Shown: positions 1 to 9,013, numbered from the stretch's first letter. The stretch is DNA of 42,555 nucleotides from Rhodospirillales bacterium (GCA_007694935.1 REES01000057.1:1-42555); one strand, 5' to 3'. The notes: generated from the letters alone by a model not told the origin. Numbers and translations are program-made.

Positions 1-260
1 TGCATCGGCGCCAGGGCGGTGTTGTAGACCCCATCGCGCACCCACATGACGCCGGGGGTGGCGCTGGCGATCACGGTACCGCCGTTGTCGAGCGCGGACG
101 TGGTGGTGGCGGTGAAGGTGCCCGCAGCGGCAGGGGGGGTGGTCAGCTCGGCCACGTCGCCAACGGTTGCCGGCCGATTCCGGAGAGCGGCGTAGCCGGT
201 GAGCTTGGATGCTTTGACCGCTTGGCCGAGCACACCCAAAACGTTGAGGGCGGCTTTCAT
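1..260 (-). CDS. Probable phage-derived structural protein, 3' end beyond window
   Basis: The reading frame starts at the ATG at 260-258 and stays open to the left edge, so only the first 86 residues are visible. The start overlaps the stop of the gene before it in an ATGA arrangement, which implies translational coupling. The visible part is rich in Ala, Thr and Gly and contains short hydrophobic beta-like stretches (for example GTVIASATPGVMWVRDG). It has no signal peptide or membrane segment. No family is recognised with certainty. Its composition and its pairing with a small protein resembling phage accessory proteins suggest a phage or prophage structural gene. That origin is inference. 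Confidence 0.5.
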   Translation of the reverse strand, partial: MKAALNVLGVLGQAVKASKLTGYAALRNRPATVGDVAELTTPPAAAGTFTATTTSALDNGGTVIASATPGVMWVRDGVYNTALAPM

Positions 261-547
261 CGGGATATGACGGCGAGCTTATGACCAGGGATCACATGAA
301 AAAATTCCACACTGTCGCCGGCGAGAGGAATGCTGGTATCGGTCGCCGTCGGCGCCGCGCCGAACTGGATGCGGCAAGGAACATCTGAGAAAACTCGGAT
401 GTAGTCTCCCTGGAAAGCTGCCGACACCGAGCCCGACTCGGTGATTGGCAGCACCTGACGCTCTCGTTCTCCATGGGCGACCTGGACGGAGCGGCCCATC
501 TTGTCCTGCCCGATGCCGGTATATTCAGTAATGTGCAGCTCTGCCAT
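257..547 (-). CDS. Small phage-like hypothetical protein (96 aa)
   Basis: This is a complete 96-residue protein starting with MAELHITEYTGIG at 547. It ends in a predicted beta-rich segment (GDSVEFFHVIPGHKLAVIS). Small proteins with a closing 'xxEYFxVxPGxKVAVI' pattern occur in phage head/tail gene clusters, which is the reason for the call; this is recollection of a family pattern, not a search. Its TGA overlaps the ATG of the following minus-strand gene by four bases. A longer frame runs upstream to 1039, but that part is antisense to the alcohol dehydrogenase and is not believed. The 195 bases between this start and the dehydrogenase must hold both promoters if each gene has its own; no clear promoter was seen. 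Confidence 0.55.
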   Translation of the reverse strand: MAELHITEYTGIGQDKMGRSVQVAHGERERQVLPITESGSVSAAFQGDYIRVFSDVPCRIQFGAAPTATDTSIPLAGDSVEFFHVIPGHKLAVISR

Positions 548-742
548 CAACCGGTCTCCGACTGGTGTGTTTTGCGAACGCCTCACGCGGTCTGCGAATG
601 TTCCTATGAAAGGATGAAATGCCGATCTTTTGCCGGTTGGCAAGGTCGGTGCAGCCGCGGCGCGCAAGGCCCCGCCACGATCTCGGTTCTTGGCGCTTGC
701 ACGGACGTTGTCGCCACCGGCCGCTTTGGTTAGCCTTGGCAC

Positions 743-1753
743 ATGGCGCACTCGGCTCGAATGACCGCCATGGTGCTGGACGCACCGGGGGCATCGCTGG
801 TGGCGAGGGAGGTGCCTCGTCCCGAGCCCGGCGCGGGTCAGGTTCTGGTGCGGGTATCGGCGTGTGCGGTATGCCGGACCGACCTGCACGTGGTCGATGG
901 CGAGTTGCCGCAGGTGAAGCGCCCGGTGGTGCCGGGCCACGAGATTGTCGGCCGGGTGGCCGTGCTGGGCGAGAGTGTGACGCGGTTTGCCCTGGGTGAC
1001 CGGGTGGGCATTCCCTGGCTTGGCTGGACCTGTGGGCACTGCCGCTTCTGCCGAACCGGGCAGGAGAACCTGTGCGAGCAGGCGCGTTTCACCGGCTGCA
1101 CCATCGATGGCGGCTATGCCGAGTTTGCCGTGGCGGATGCCCGCTACTGCTTTCCCTTGCCGGCTGTGGGCGCGGATGCGTCCCTGGCGCCGCTACTCTG
1201 TGCCGGCCTGATCGGCTATCGCTGCCTCGTTGCCTGCGGCGATGCCGAGCGCCTGGGCATTTACGGCTTCGGCGCGGCGGCGCATATCGTGGCCCAGGTG
1301 GCCAACCACCAGGGGCGCCGGGTGTTCGCGTTCACCCGACCCGGCGACGTGGCGGCCCAGGCGTTCGCCCGCCGCCATGGCGCCATGTGGGCAGGCGGGG
1401 CGGACGATGCGCCGCCCGAGGAACTGGATGCCGCCATCCTGTTCGCGCCGGTTGGGGCCCTGGTACCGTTGGCCCTGGCCGCAATCCGCCCCGGAGGTAC
1501 CGTGGTGTGTGGCGGCATTCACATGAGTGACATTCCGTCGTTTCCCTACGACCTGTTGTGGCGGGAGAAGCGGCTGGTCTCGGTCGCCAACCTCACCCGC
1601 CGGGATGGGGAGGCCTTCCTGGCCCTGGCGCCGCAGGTCCCGGTTCGCACCGATATCGAGGTGTTCCCGCTCGGTGAGGCAAACGCGGCGCTGAACCGGC
1701 TGCGCGCGGGGCAGCTCACCGGTGCGGCGGTGCTGATCCCGGGCGGCGTGTGA
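743..1753 (+). CDS. Zinc-dependent alcohol dehydrogenase family protein
   Basis: This is a medium-chain NAD(P)-dependent alcohol dehydrogenase of 336 residues, probably cytoplasmic. The catalytic zinc ligands are visible as Cys44 (CRTDLH), His66-Glu67 (PGHE) and Cys153. The structural-zinc loop is CGHCRFCRTGQENLC with Cys97, 100, 103 and 111. The cofactor-binding turn reads GFGAAA near residue 175, with Ala in place of the third glycine, which is tolerated in this group. Length and domain order (GroES-like N-terminal half, Rossmann C-terminal half) are normal. The ATG at 743 was chosen; an in-frame ATG at 761 would remove six residues. The end overlaps the next gene (GTGA), so the two are probably co-translated. 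The substrate cannot be told. Confidence 0.9.
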   Translation: MAHSARMTAMVLDAPGASLVAREVPRPEPGAGQVLVRVSACAVCRTDLHVVDGELPQVKRPVVPGHEIVGRVAVLGESVTRFALGDRVGIPWLGWTCGHCRFCRTGQENLCEQARFTGCTIDGGYAEFAVADARYCFPLPAVGADASLAPLLCAGLIGYRCLVACGDAERLGIYGFGAAAHIVAQVANHQGRRVFAFTRPGDVAAQAFARRHGAMWAGGADDAPPEELDAAILFAPVGALVPLALAAIRPGGTVVCGGIHMSDIPSFPYDLLWREKRLVSVANLTRRDGEAFLALAPQVPVRTDIEVFPLGEANAALNRLRAGQLTGAAVLIPGGV

Positions 1754-2736
1754 TCACGCGCCGGTCCGATACGGAACGCCGGTTGGTGTGGGTGCTGGCC
1801 GATGACCGCCCCGGCAACCGCAGCCAGTGCCTGGGTGTCGCCGAGGCGTTGGGGCTGCCGTTTCGGGTGGTGGATGTGACCTATGGCCCGCTGGCCGTGC
1901 TGCCCGATGCGCTGCTGTGGTCATCGCTGCTGGGCGTCAGCGCGGAGACCCGACGTCAGTTGATGCCGCCGTGGCCGGATGTCGCTGTCGGCGCCGGCCG
2001 TCGGGCGGCGCCGGTGGTCCGGGCGGTGCGGCGGCTGAGCCGCCGCCGCAGTTTCGCGGTCCAGCTGATGGACCCCGGCAGCCATCGCGGTGCCTTCGAC
2101 CTGTTGGCGGTCCCGGCCCATGATCGTCTGCGGGAACGGCGGAACCTGTTGGTGACGGCGGGGTCGCCGCACCGTGTCAGCGCGGCGGCGCTGGATGCTG
2201 CCGGGGCGATCTGGGCGCCCCGGCTGGCGGCGCTGCCGCGCCCCCGCATCGCCGTCCTGGTGGGCGGGACCACCCGCCATGCGGTGTTCACCCCGGCCAT
2301 GGCGCGGGACCTGGGGCGAACCGTCTCGGCGTTGGCAGCGGCGGCCGGCGGTTCGCTGATGGTCGTGACCAGCCGGCGAACCGGGGCCGCCGGCGACGCC
2401 CTGTTCGCCGAGATCGGCGGTCCTCACCACGGCTTTCGTTGGGGCGACCCCGCTGACAACCCCTACCTCGGCTATCTCGCGGTAGCCGATGCGGTGATCG
2501 TCACCGGCGACTCCGCGTCCATGTGTACCGAAGCCTGCGCGACGGCGGCCCCGGTCTACATCTATGCCCCCGACGGCCTGGCGACCGACAAGTTGAGGCG
2601 CCTGCACCGGACCTTGTTCGCCGCCGGCTACGCCCGGCCGCTGAGCGATGGCCTGGATTTCTGGCAGCACCCGCCGTTGCGTCCGGCCGATGTCGTGGCG
2701 GCGGAGATCCGGCGCCGCCGGTCCCTGCCAGGCTAG
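1750..2736 (+). CDS. ELM1/GtrOC1-family protein (DUF1022)
   Basis: This 328-residue protein has the opening WVLADDRPGNRSQCLGVAEA and the late motif VTGDSASMCTEA that mark the mitochondrial-fission ELM1-like family. Bacterial members are widespread in alphaproteobacteria and look like GT-B glycosyltransferases; their biochemical role is not established. The second motif resembles the nucleotide-sugar-binding region of GT-B folds. The start is GTG at 1750, overlapping the TGA of the alcohol dehydrogenase by four bases. The O-methyltransferase follows 32 bases later on the same strand, so the three probably form one transcription unit. No signal peptide or membrane segment is evident. Confidence 0.8.
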   Translation: MITRRSDTERRLVWVLADDRPGNRSQCLGVAEALGLPFRVVDVTYGPLAVLPDALLWSSLLGVSAETRRQLMPPWPDVAVGAGRRAAPVVRAVRRLSRRRSFAVQLMDPGSHRGAFDLLAVPAHDRLRERRNLLVTAGSPHRVSAAALDAAGAIWAPRLAALPRPRIAVLVGGTTRHAVFTPAMARDLGRTVSALAAAAGGSLMVVTSRRTGAAGDALFAEIGGPHHGFRWGDPADNPYLGYLAVADAVIVTGDSASMCTEACATAAPVYIYAPDGLATDKLRRLHRTLFAAGYARPLSDGLDFWQHPPLRPADVVAAEIRRRRSLPG

Positions 2737-2768
2737 CCGGTCACGCAACCCCGGAGGGAGTCCGCACC

Positions 2769-3464
2769 ATGTCCAGCCGAACCATCGCGCTTGACGACGC
2801 TTTGCATGCCTACCTGCTCGACGTTTCCCTGCGTGAGCCCGAGGTGCTGCGGCGGCTGCGGGACGAGACCCTGCGCCTGCCCGAACGGAACATGCAGATC
2901 TCGCCGGAACAGGGGCAGTTCATGGCGCTGCTGGTGCGCCTGATGGGAGCCCGCCAGATCCTGGAGGTGGGCACCTTCACCGGCTACAGCGCGACGGTGA
3001 TGGCGCTGGCCATGCCGGCAGGAGGGCGGCTGGTCGCCTGCGATATCAGCGAGTCCTGGACGGCGATCGCCCGGCGCTACTGGGCGGAAGCCGGGGTGGC
3101 CGACCGGATCGACCTGCGCCTGGGCCTGGCCTTGGAAACGCTGGACGGGCTGCTGGCCGGTGGCGCGGCGGAGACATTCGATCTCTGCTTCATCGATGCC
3201 GACAAGCCGGGGTATCGGGCCTACTACGAACGGGCGCTGGTACTGCTGCGCCCGGGCGGGCTGATCTGTGTCGACAACGTGCTGTGGGGTGGGCGGGTGG
3301 TCAACCCCACCAGCGACGACGACGACACCGCCGCCATCCGCGCGTTCAACCGGGCGATCAGGGACGATCCCCGCATCGATCTCAGCCTGGTGCCGATCGG
3401 CGACGGCCTGACCCTGGCCCGCAAGCGTTCCCCGGGCGACCGAGACCTGGGCCAGCCGACATAA
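2769..3464 (+). CDS. SAM-dependent O-methyltransferase (caffeoyl-CoA OMT type)
   Basis: This 231-residue cytoplasmic methyltransferase belongs to the family 3 O-methyltransferases. The SAM-binding motif I is ILEVGTFTGYSATVMALA, followed by the acidic motif LVACDIS. Then come the metal-binding segment DLCFIDADKPGY and DNVLWGGRVV, both hallmarks of the cation-dependent caffeoyl-CoA/catechol group. The start at 2769 is supported by a GGAGGG Shine-Dalgarno sequence at 2753-2758. A longer frame beginning at 2523 overlaps the ELM1 gene in another frame and is rejected. The methyl acceptor is unknown. The gene is convergent with the PEBP-family gene, 39 bases away. Confidence 0.9.
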   Translation: MSSRTIALDDALHAYLLDVSLREPEVLRRLRDETLRLPERNMQISPEQGQFMALLVRLMGARQILEVGTFTGYSATVMALAMPAGGRLVACDISESWTAIARRYWAEAGVADRIDLRLGLALETLDGLLAGGAAETFDLCFIDADKPGYRAYYERALVLLRPGGLICVDNVLWGGRVVNPTSDDDDTAAIRAFNRAIRDDPRIDLSLVPIGDGLTLARKRSPGDRDLGQPT

Positions 3465-3503
3465 ACGAACGCACCCGCGAAACGGTCAGAGCCGAGGGCT
3501 TGC

Positions 3504-4058
3504 TTACCGCTCGTAGACGCCCTGCAAGGTCGCCGTGCCGAGCGCATTGGCGTTGACGAGAAAGCCCGTCACCGCCTTGCTCGCGCCTTCCGGCACCTCA
3601 AGCTGGGCCATGGGCAGGGCGTAGAGCGTGAAGTTGTAGCGGTGCGGGCCATGACCCTGCGGCGGGCAGGGGCCACCCCAGCCGGCGATGCCATAGTCAT
3701 TGGGCAGCATCCGCGCGCCCGCGGGCATCGCCTCGCCGCCCGCCGCGCCGGCGCCCTGCGGCAGCTCATCCACCGCCGCCGGAATGTCGAGCACGATCCA
3801 ATGCCAGAATCCGGCGCCGCCCGTCGGCGCATCGGGATCGTGAACCATCAGCGCGAAGCTCTCGGTTCCCTCCGGTGCGCCGGACCATGTGAGCGCCGGC
3901 GAGACATTGTCGCCGGTGCAGCCGAAGCCATCGAAGATGAAGCGCTCCTCGAAGGTCTCACCCGCGTCGAAATCCGGGCTCGTCAGCTCGAAGGCCTGGG
4001 CGTGCGTGGCCAAGGCGACGACGGCGACTGCGAGAGGGGAGCAAAGCTTCATGAACAT
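3504..4058 (-). CDS. Exported YbhB/YbcL-type Raf-kinase-inhibitor-like (PEBP) protein
   Basis: This 184-residue protein belongs to the phosphatidylethanolamine-binding (PEBP) superfamily. The conserved ligand-pocket motifs are DPDAPTGGAGFWHWIVLDIP and GPHRYNFTLYAL, the usual DPDxP and GxHRY signatures of bacterial YbhB/YbcL proteins. The N-terminus (MFMKLCSPLAVAVVALATHAQA) is a signal peptide ending in AQA, so the product should be periplasmic. The start at 4058 has GGAGG at 4068-4064; an ATG six bases further in (4052) is the alternative. A longer upstream frame to 4265 overlaps the SOUL gene and is not believed. Bacterial function is poorly defined; a small-ligand-binding role is assumed. 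Confidence 0.88.
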   Translation of the reverse strand: MFMKLCSPLAVAVVALATHAQAFELTSPDFDAGETFEERFIFDGFGCTGDNVSPALTWSGAPEGTESFALMVHDPDAPTGGAGFWHWIVLDIPAAVDELPQGAGAAGGEAMPAGARMLPNDYGIAGWGGPCPPQGHGPHRYNFTLYALPMAQLEVPEGASKAVTGFLVNANALGTATLQGVYER

Positions 4059-4182
4059 TCGGTCCTCCAAGATAACATCGGCCCACGAGGTCCCTGTATC
4101 AGTCAAGTTTTGCCGTGGCGTGTCAACAACCGCCGCGCCGCACAAGCGTGTCCCCCAGCCTCTGCACTGCCGCGAGGCTGAC

Positions 4183-4205
4183 GGTGCCACATTGCCTGTG
4201 GCACC
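4183..4205 (-). terminator. Stem-loop after SOUL-family gene
   Basis: A perfect 8-bp inverted repeat, GGTGCCAC / GTGGCACC with loop ATTGCCT, begins 22 bases past the stop codon of the SOUL gene on its strand. There is no T-run after it, so it may be a weak or factor-assisted terminator or an RNA 3' end stabiliser. Confidence 0.5.
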
Positions 4206-4227
4206 GCCACCACGCCCCCGATCGGGT

Positions 4228-4896
4228 TCATTGGCGGGCGGGTTCGCAATCGGAGGCCGCCTCACACGTCACCGGAACGGCCACCTCGTTGCGGCGCAGG
4301 AAGGGGAGCGTCCACGGCGGATCGTAAAACAGGGTGAACGGCTCGCCAACGGCGTGCCAGCGCGACCCCTCGAGCGCGTGGCTCAGGTCGCTGGCATGGC
4401 GCGCCACGTTCTCCGAACGCCGTGATCCGCTGAAACGCCGGACGGCGATCGTCCGTTCCGGCAGTTCAGCGATGCGTACCGCCGGATTGGTCGGCTCCGG
4501 CACCGTTTCCCAAGTGTATTCTGCCGGCAGAAAGAACCGCATGGACCAGGTTTCCCCCGCTTGTGACGTGGTCTCGACCGGCACGGTCATCGCGATCGTC
4601 TCCGGCGCGGCAGCGGTTTCCACCGGTGCCGTCATCGCCACCGATGTCTTCGCGCGATTGTCGCCTGAGATGTAGTCGAAAAGGACCCGAAACGCCTGGT
4701 TGCGTCCGCTGCTCTCGTCCGACGCGGTGACCGATGTCTCGGCAACCAGTTGCGGCGGGTAGCGGCGCACCTCGGTCTTGTCATCAACATGGGCGATTAC
4801 CGTGTACGACGCCTGCTCGGTTCCCGAACGCACCCCGAACACCGAGCACCCCGTCAGCAGAATCGCGCTCATCACGACGGCCACCATCTGTTTCAT
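4228..4896 (-). CDS. SOUL-family haem-binding lipoprotein
   Basis: This is a 222-residue SOUL/HEBP-like protein. The family core is visible as KTEVRRYPPQLVAET near the start, the double block VAMTAPVE and IAMTVPVE in the middle, and WSMRFFLP followed by a RTIAVRRFSG segment. The N-terminus is a type II signal with lipobox LLTGC, so the mature protein is predicted to be lipid-anchored. The start at 4896 is preferred because it gives a normal lipoprotein signal and has AGGG six bases upstream; an ATG at 4914 is possible. SOUL proteins bind tetrapyrroles or haem; the bacterial role is not settled. A hairpin follows the stop, and the PEBP gene lies 169 bases downstream on the same strand. Confidence 0.88.
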   Translation of the reverse strand: MKQMVAVVMSAILLTGCSVFGVRSGTEQASYTVIAHVDDKTEVRRYPPQLVAETSVTASDESSGRNQAFRVLFDYISGDNRAKTSVAMTAPVETAAAPETIAMTVPVETTSQAGETWSMRFFLPAEYTWETVPEPTNPAVRIAELPERTIAVRRFSGSRRSENVARHASDLSHALEGSRWHAVGEPFTLFYDPPWTLPFLRRNEVAVPVTCEAASDCEPARQ

Positions 4897-5545
4897 CGAG
4901 AGCCCTGGCTCCATTCTGTAACAACCATCACCCGATCACCACAACCTAGTCTACGCCACCTGAGCGGGTTCCGGTTCACCAGGGCCAAGCTTTCGGACCA
5001 GGCGCGGGCAGGCCGGGGCGAGTGTCAACGTGCCCCATTTTCGGCAAACAGTCCCGAAAACGTTATGTCGCGGGTGGTGGCCTTGCCGCAGACGTCGAGC
5101 CGGGAGCGCGCCATGGCCGCGGGCGTATGCCGCCGCATGGAGAATGGCGAACCATGGCTCCGCGACAACCATGTTGGCCGGTTCCATGGCCACTGCGTCA
5201 AAGGTGTTCCCGTCCATGCTACGTAGGCTGTCCTTATCATGGATGGCATCGGCTTCGGCTTCGCCTCGCCATGACGACCACAAAATAACTTCGCCATGGC
5301 AAATTAAACCTCGTCAGCGTGAGCGTTTTTCTTATGACTCTTCGTCGCGGGCGCAGCGAATCGACAGCAATGCATGCGCTGATGGGCACTTGTGTTCTCC
5401 CGCTGGTTGCACACCTGTCAGATTACGCCTTGGGCTGGTCTGACCTGCCTCCGCATGAGGCCGCAGCTCCGCCCCCCCCATGCGTCAGACGTCACCTTCG
5501 GCTATTCTGGTCGGCCTGCCCGGGCTTGCCGAGGAGCCGCTGCCC
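4897..5545. other. 650-base stretch without a convincing gene
   Basis: Short frames exist on both strands, but none has a ribosome-binding site together with recognisable protein features. On the minus strand between 4951 and 5297, two overlapping frames could be remnants of one decayed gene, but no family is recognisable. The stretch includes a degenerate copy of a dispersed repeat (5237-5276) and presumably the promoters of the divergent SOUL and MscS genes. The 5280-5400 segment is more AT-rich than its surroundings. Confidence 0.6.
5237..5276 (-). repeat. Degenerate copy of dispersed REP-like repeat
   Basis: The element begins TCATGGAT and ends with CATGACG, matching in inverted orientation the better-preserved copy at 28884-28916 (CGTCATTGCGAGCC...GAAGCAATCCATGA). 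The middle is altered by a repeated GGCTTC unit. It lies in non-coding DNA, as do the other copies. Confidence 0.5.
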
Positions 5546-6961
5546 ATGTCCGAAACGATGCCCGCGCCGCTGTCCGACCTTCTCCGGGCCCTGCCCGTCG
5601 ACCGGATCGCCCTGGAAAGCCTGCAGATGCGCCTGGAGTACTGGTTCCTCACCGAGGTGCTGGTGTGGTCGACCCTGGGACAGCTGGCCGTCATCGCCGC
5701 GGCACTGCTGCTGGCGCGCCTCACGGCGCGGCCGCTGCGGGAAGCCCTGGTGCGCGCGATCGCCCGCCGCCGGCAGCCGGAGCAGTCGCTCCGGCGGCTC
5801 ACGCTCCTGGTGGCCGCCACTGCCTTCCCCATCGTCGCGGTGCTGCTGTTGTGGTTCGCGATGGCGGTTGCGGCGGGGCCGGACTGGCCGCGCCTGTTGA
5901 TCAGCACCGTCGCGCATCTGCTGACCGCCTGGATCGTCATCCACATCGCCGCCGCCCTGATCCACGACGAGACCCTGTCCCGCCTGGTGGCGCTGTTCGC
6001 GTTCGGGGTGGCGACCCTTGGCATCCTCGATCTGCTGGGCCCGGTGATGGCGGCGCTGGACCGGCTGGGGGTGGAAATCGCGGACGTCTACATCTCCGTG
6101 CTTTCGGTGCTCAAGGCGATGGTGCTGCTGGCGGTGCTGCTGTGGCTCGCCACCGTACTGGCCCGGGTGCTGGAGCAGCGCATCCATCACGCCCGCACGC
6201 TCACCCCCTCGATCCAGGTGCTGATCGGCAAGCTCCTGAAATTCTCGCTGATCGCCATCGCCTTCCTGGTGACGCTCAGGAGCATCGGCATCGACCTCAC
6301 CGCCTTCGCCATCTTCACCGGCGCGCTGGGCGTCGGCGTCGGGCTTGGCCTGCAGCGGACCGTCTCCAACCTGATCAGCGGCATCATCTTGCTGATGGAC
6401 AAGTCGATCAAACCGGGCGACGTGATCGAGATCGAGGAGACCTTCGGCTGGGTCTCCTCCCTCGGCGCCCGCTATGTCTCGGTGACCACCCGGGACGGCA
6501 AGGAATGGCTGATCCCCAACGAGGACCTGATCACCACCCGGGTGATCAACTGGTCGTTCACCTCCGACCGCCTGCGCCTGCCGCTGCCGTTCGGCGTCTC
6601 CTACAATTCCGATGTGCGGAAGGCCATGGATCTCGCCGTGGAAGCCGCCGGGGAGGAGCCGCGGGTGCTGAAGGAGCCCGCCCCGGTGTGCCGGGTGATG
6701 GGATTCGGCGACAACTCCGTCAATCTGGAGCTGCGCCTCTGGATCCGCGATCCGGTGGCCGGCGTGGTCAACGTGCGGAGCGCGGTGCTGCTCCGGATGT
6801 GGGACAAGTTCCATGCCAACGACATCCGCATCCCGTTCCCCCAGCGCGACCTGCACATCAAGGACGCCGACGACCTGGTGGCCGCGTTGGGACGACTGCG
6901 CCCAAATGCGTCCGCCGGCGGCGGAGAGACCGCCGAAATCGGCCGCCGGCCGGAACCCTGA
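5546..6961 (+). CDS. MscS-family mechanosensitive ion channel
   Basis: This 471-residue inner-membrane channel protein has several hydrophobic segments in the first 240 residues. The MscS core follows: a pore-lining helix rich in Gly and Ala (FAIFTGALGVGVGLGLQR), then VSNLISGIILLMDKSIKPGD and the beta domain with VIEIEETFGWV and WLIPNEDL. The C-terminal domain closes with IRIPFPQRDLHI, the normal end of MscS-like proteins. The start at 5546 has GAGGAG nine bases upstream; an upstream in-frame ATG at 5480 lacks this. These channels release solutes on hypo-osmotic shock. A gap of 105 bases separates it from tamA, so co-transcription is possible but unproven. Confidence 0.93.
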   Translation: MSETMPAPLSDLLRALPVDRIALESLQMRLEYWFLTEVLVWSTLGQLAVIAAALLLARLTARPLREALVRAIARRRQPEQSLRRLTLLVAATAFPIVAVLLLWFAMAVAAGPDWPRLLISTVAHLLTAWIVIHIAAALIHDETLSRLVALFAFGVATLGILDLLGPVMAALDRLGVEIADVYISVLSVLKAMVLLAVLLWLATVLARVLEQRIHHARTLTPSIQVLIGKLLKFSLIAIAFLVTLRSIGIDLTAFAIFTGALGVGVGLGLQRTVSNLISGIILLMDKSIKPGDVIEIEETFGWVSSLGARYVSVTTRDGKEWLIPNEDLITTRVINWSFTSDRLRLPLPFGVSYNSDVRKAMDLAVEAAGEEPRVLKEPAPVCRVMGFGDNSVNLELRLWIRDPVAGVVNVRSAVLLRMWDKFHANDIRIPFPQRDLHIKDADDLVAALGRLRPNASAGGGETAEIGRRPEP

Positions 6962-7066
6962 ACCGATCCGCCACATTTCCATTGCGAACCGGACAGGTTA
7001 TCAGAACCATGACGGCTTGATGACGGCGGCGGCGGCCGGCATGGTCGCGGGAAGCAACGAGAACGG

Positions 7067-9013
7067 ATGATCGAGGGCGGCCCCGGCATGGTGCAACATG
7101 CTTTCCAGCCTTGGCTCCGGCGCCGGCGGCTGCCGATGGTCTTGGTCGCGGCGGCCCTGGCGGTGGCGGTTGCCGCGACCGGACGCCTTCAATCCGCCGA
7201 CATCATGCCGCCCGGTGTGGATCCAGCGGAAATGGAGCCGCTGGAGCTGCAACCCCCCGACGCAGACGTGACACCGGCCATCGCCCCGTTTGACGAGGAC
7301 ATTCCCGGCCTCGACTACACCCTCACCATCACCGGCACGGAGGACCCGGATCTGTTGCGCATTTTCGATGGGGTCTCTCTGCTGCGGGAACTGCGCGACC
7401 GGCCACCCCGCACCTTCGCCGGCTTGCTGCGCCGGATCGAGGACGATCTCGATCGGTTCCGCACCGTGCTTCGCTCCGAAGGGTTCTATGACGGTACCGT
7501 CGACTACATGGTGGATGATGAGGCGGAGCCGATCGAGGTCATCGTCACCGTGACACCGGGGGAGCCGTTCGTCCTCTCCAGCTTTGATGTGACCTATGTC
7601 TCCGTGAACGACATCCCGCCGCCGACCACGCCGAGCCTGGAGGATTTGGGACTGACCATCGGGATGCGAGCCCGGGCGGCGCCCGTGGTCGCTGCCGGCC
7701 GGCGTCTGATCGATCACCTCATCAACGATGCGCGACCGTTCGCCGAACGCACCGACCGGCGTGCGGTCGTGGATTACCGGGACCGCACCATGACCGTGGA
7801 CGTATTCGTGGACCCGGGGCCGCCGGCGGGGTTCGGCCCGGTGACGTTCGAGGGACTGGATCGGACCAGGCTCGACTACGTGGAGCAGTGGATCGACTGG
7901 AGCGTCGGCGAGCCGTTCCGTCAGGACTCGCTAGATACGGTGCAGTCGGGTCTGGTCGGCACCGGGCTGTTCGCCTCGGTGGTGGTCACCCACGCCGAGG
8001 CCCTGGACGCGGACGGCAACGTACCCATCCAGGTGAGCGTGATCGAGGACAAGCCCCGGTCCATCGGCGCCAGTATCGGCTGGTCCACCGATCGCGGGTT
8101 CGGCGGCCGTGCGTTTTGGGAGCATCGCAACCTCTTCGGCCGGGATGAAGATCTCAGACTCTCCGCCGATCTCGATCAGCTCGAGCAAGGGGGCCGGATC
8201 GAGTTCGTCCGCCCGAATTTCAGGCGCCTGGACCGCCGGCTGTTCGCCACCGCGCAGGCGTCGCGGGTGGATACCGATGCGTTCGAGGGCTTCACGGCAT
8301 CGCTGGCAAGCGGCCTGGAGTGGCCGTTGGGCGGGAACTGGTTTGCCTCCGCCGGCGGCCTGATCGAATACAGCAACCTCGACGACGGCGACGGCCGGCA
8401 GTCCTCGGTCCTGGGTGGCATCCCCCTCACGGTCAGCTACCGTGGCGCAGATGACGACCTGGACCCGACCACCGGCGTGCGTTTCGACCTCGGCCTGACA
8501 CCTTTTGCTGGCCAGTCCGGGACTGCGACGTTCTTTCACCTTACCGACGTGGGACTGGCGGCCTACTACCCGATCGATGACCGCCGCCGCTACGTCCTGG
8601 CCGGGCGCACCCGTATTGCCTCGATCGTCGGCGAGGAAACGACCGACATCCCCGCCAACCGGCGGCTGTATGCGGGCGGTGCCGGCTCGATCCGCGGCTT
8701 CGGCTTCCAGCTGGTGGGACCGCTGGACGCGGCCAACGACCCCATCGGCGGTCGCTCGGCTCTGGAACTCACCGGCGAGGTTCGGGCACGGGTTTGGCGG
8801 GAATTCGCGGTGGTGCCGTTCGTCGCCGCCGGCAACGTCTACGACAGTTCGTTGCCCGATTTCTCCGAGCCGCTGCGCTGGGCCGCCGGGCTCGGCCTCC
8901 GCTACCACACCCCGATCGGCCCGTTGCGCCTGGATGTGGCCTTCCCGGTGAACCGTCGTCCGGATGTCGACGACCGCTTTCAGATCTATATCAGTATTGG
9001 ACAGGCGTTCTGA
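7067..9013 (+). CDS. tamA: TamA-like outer-membrane assembly protein (Omp85 family)
   Basis: This 648-residue Omp85 protein is the outer-membrane partner of TamB. A hydrophobic signal-like segment (about residues 22-37) is followed by POTRA-type repeats (one contains LRSEGFYDGTVDYMVDD). The C-terminal beta-barrel holds the family motif GGAGSIRGFGFQ, with the RGF tip of the L6 loop, and GGRSALELTGEVR. The barrel ends in a terminal Phe, as usual for outer-membrane proteins. The start at 7067 is tentative because no strong Shine-Dalgarno is seen; ATG at 7088 is an alternative. Only two bases separate its stop from the tamB start, so the pair is translationally linked. TamA was chosen over BamA because tamB follows directly. 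Confidence 0.9.
   Translation: MIEGGPGMVQHAFQPWLRRRRLPMVLVAAALAVAVAATGRLQSADIMPPGVDPAEMEPLELQPPDADVTPAIAPFDEDIPGLDYTLTITGTEDPDLLRIFDGVSLLRELRDRPPRTFAGLLRRIEDDLDRFRTVLRSEGFYDGTVDYMVDDEAEPIEVIVTVTPGEPFVLSSFDVTYVSVNDIPPPTTPSLEDLGLTIGMRARAAPVVAAGRRLIDHLINDARPFAERTDRRAVVDYRDRTMTVDVFVDPGPPAGFGPVTFEGLDRTRLDYVEQWIDWSVGEPFRQDSLDTVQSGLVGTGLFASVVVTHAEALDADGNVPIQVSVIEDKPRSIGASIGWSTDRGFGGRAFWEHRNLFGRDEDLRLSADLDQLEQGGRIEFVRPNFRRLDRRLFATAQASRVDTDAFEGFTASLASGLEWPLGGNWFASAGGLIEYSNLDDGDGRQSSVLGGIPLTVSYRGADDDLDPTTGVRFDLGLTPFAGQSGTATFFHLTDVGLAAYYPIDDRRRYVLAGRTRIASIVGEETTDIPANRRLYAGGAGSIRGFGFQLVGPLDAANDPIGGRSALELTGEVRARVWREFAVVPFVAAGNVYDSSLPDFSEPLRWAAGLGLRYHTPIGPLRLDVAFPVNRRPDVDDRFQIYISIGQAF

Noticed and set aside
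257-1039. 260-residue extension of the small phage-like gene
   Set aside because: Its first 164 residues are mostly antisense to the alcohol dehydrogenase; only the last 96 residues, from the ATG at 547, look like a real protein.
4951-5297. Two overlapping minus-strand frames that might be a frameshifted gene
   Set aside because: Joining them would need an unproven frameshift, there is no ribosome site, and no family is recognisable. Recorded as non-coding.
5492-6982. 496-residue open frame on the minus strand
   Set aside because: Antisense to the MscS gene; rich in His, Gln and Asp from reading GC-rich codons in reverse, without motifs.
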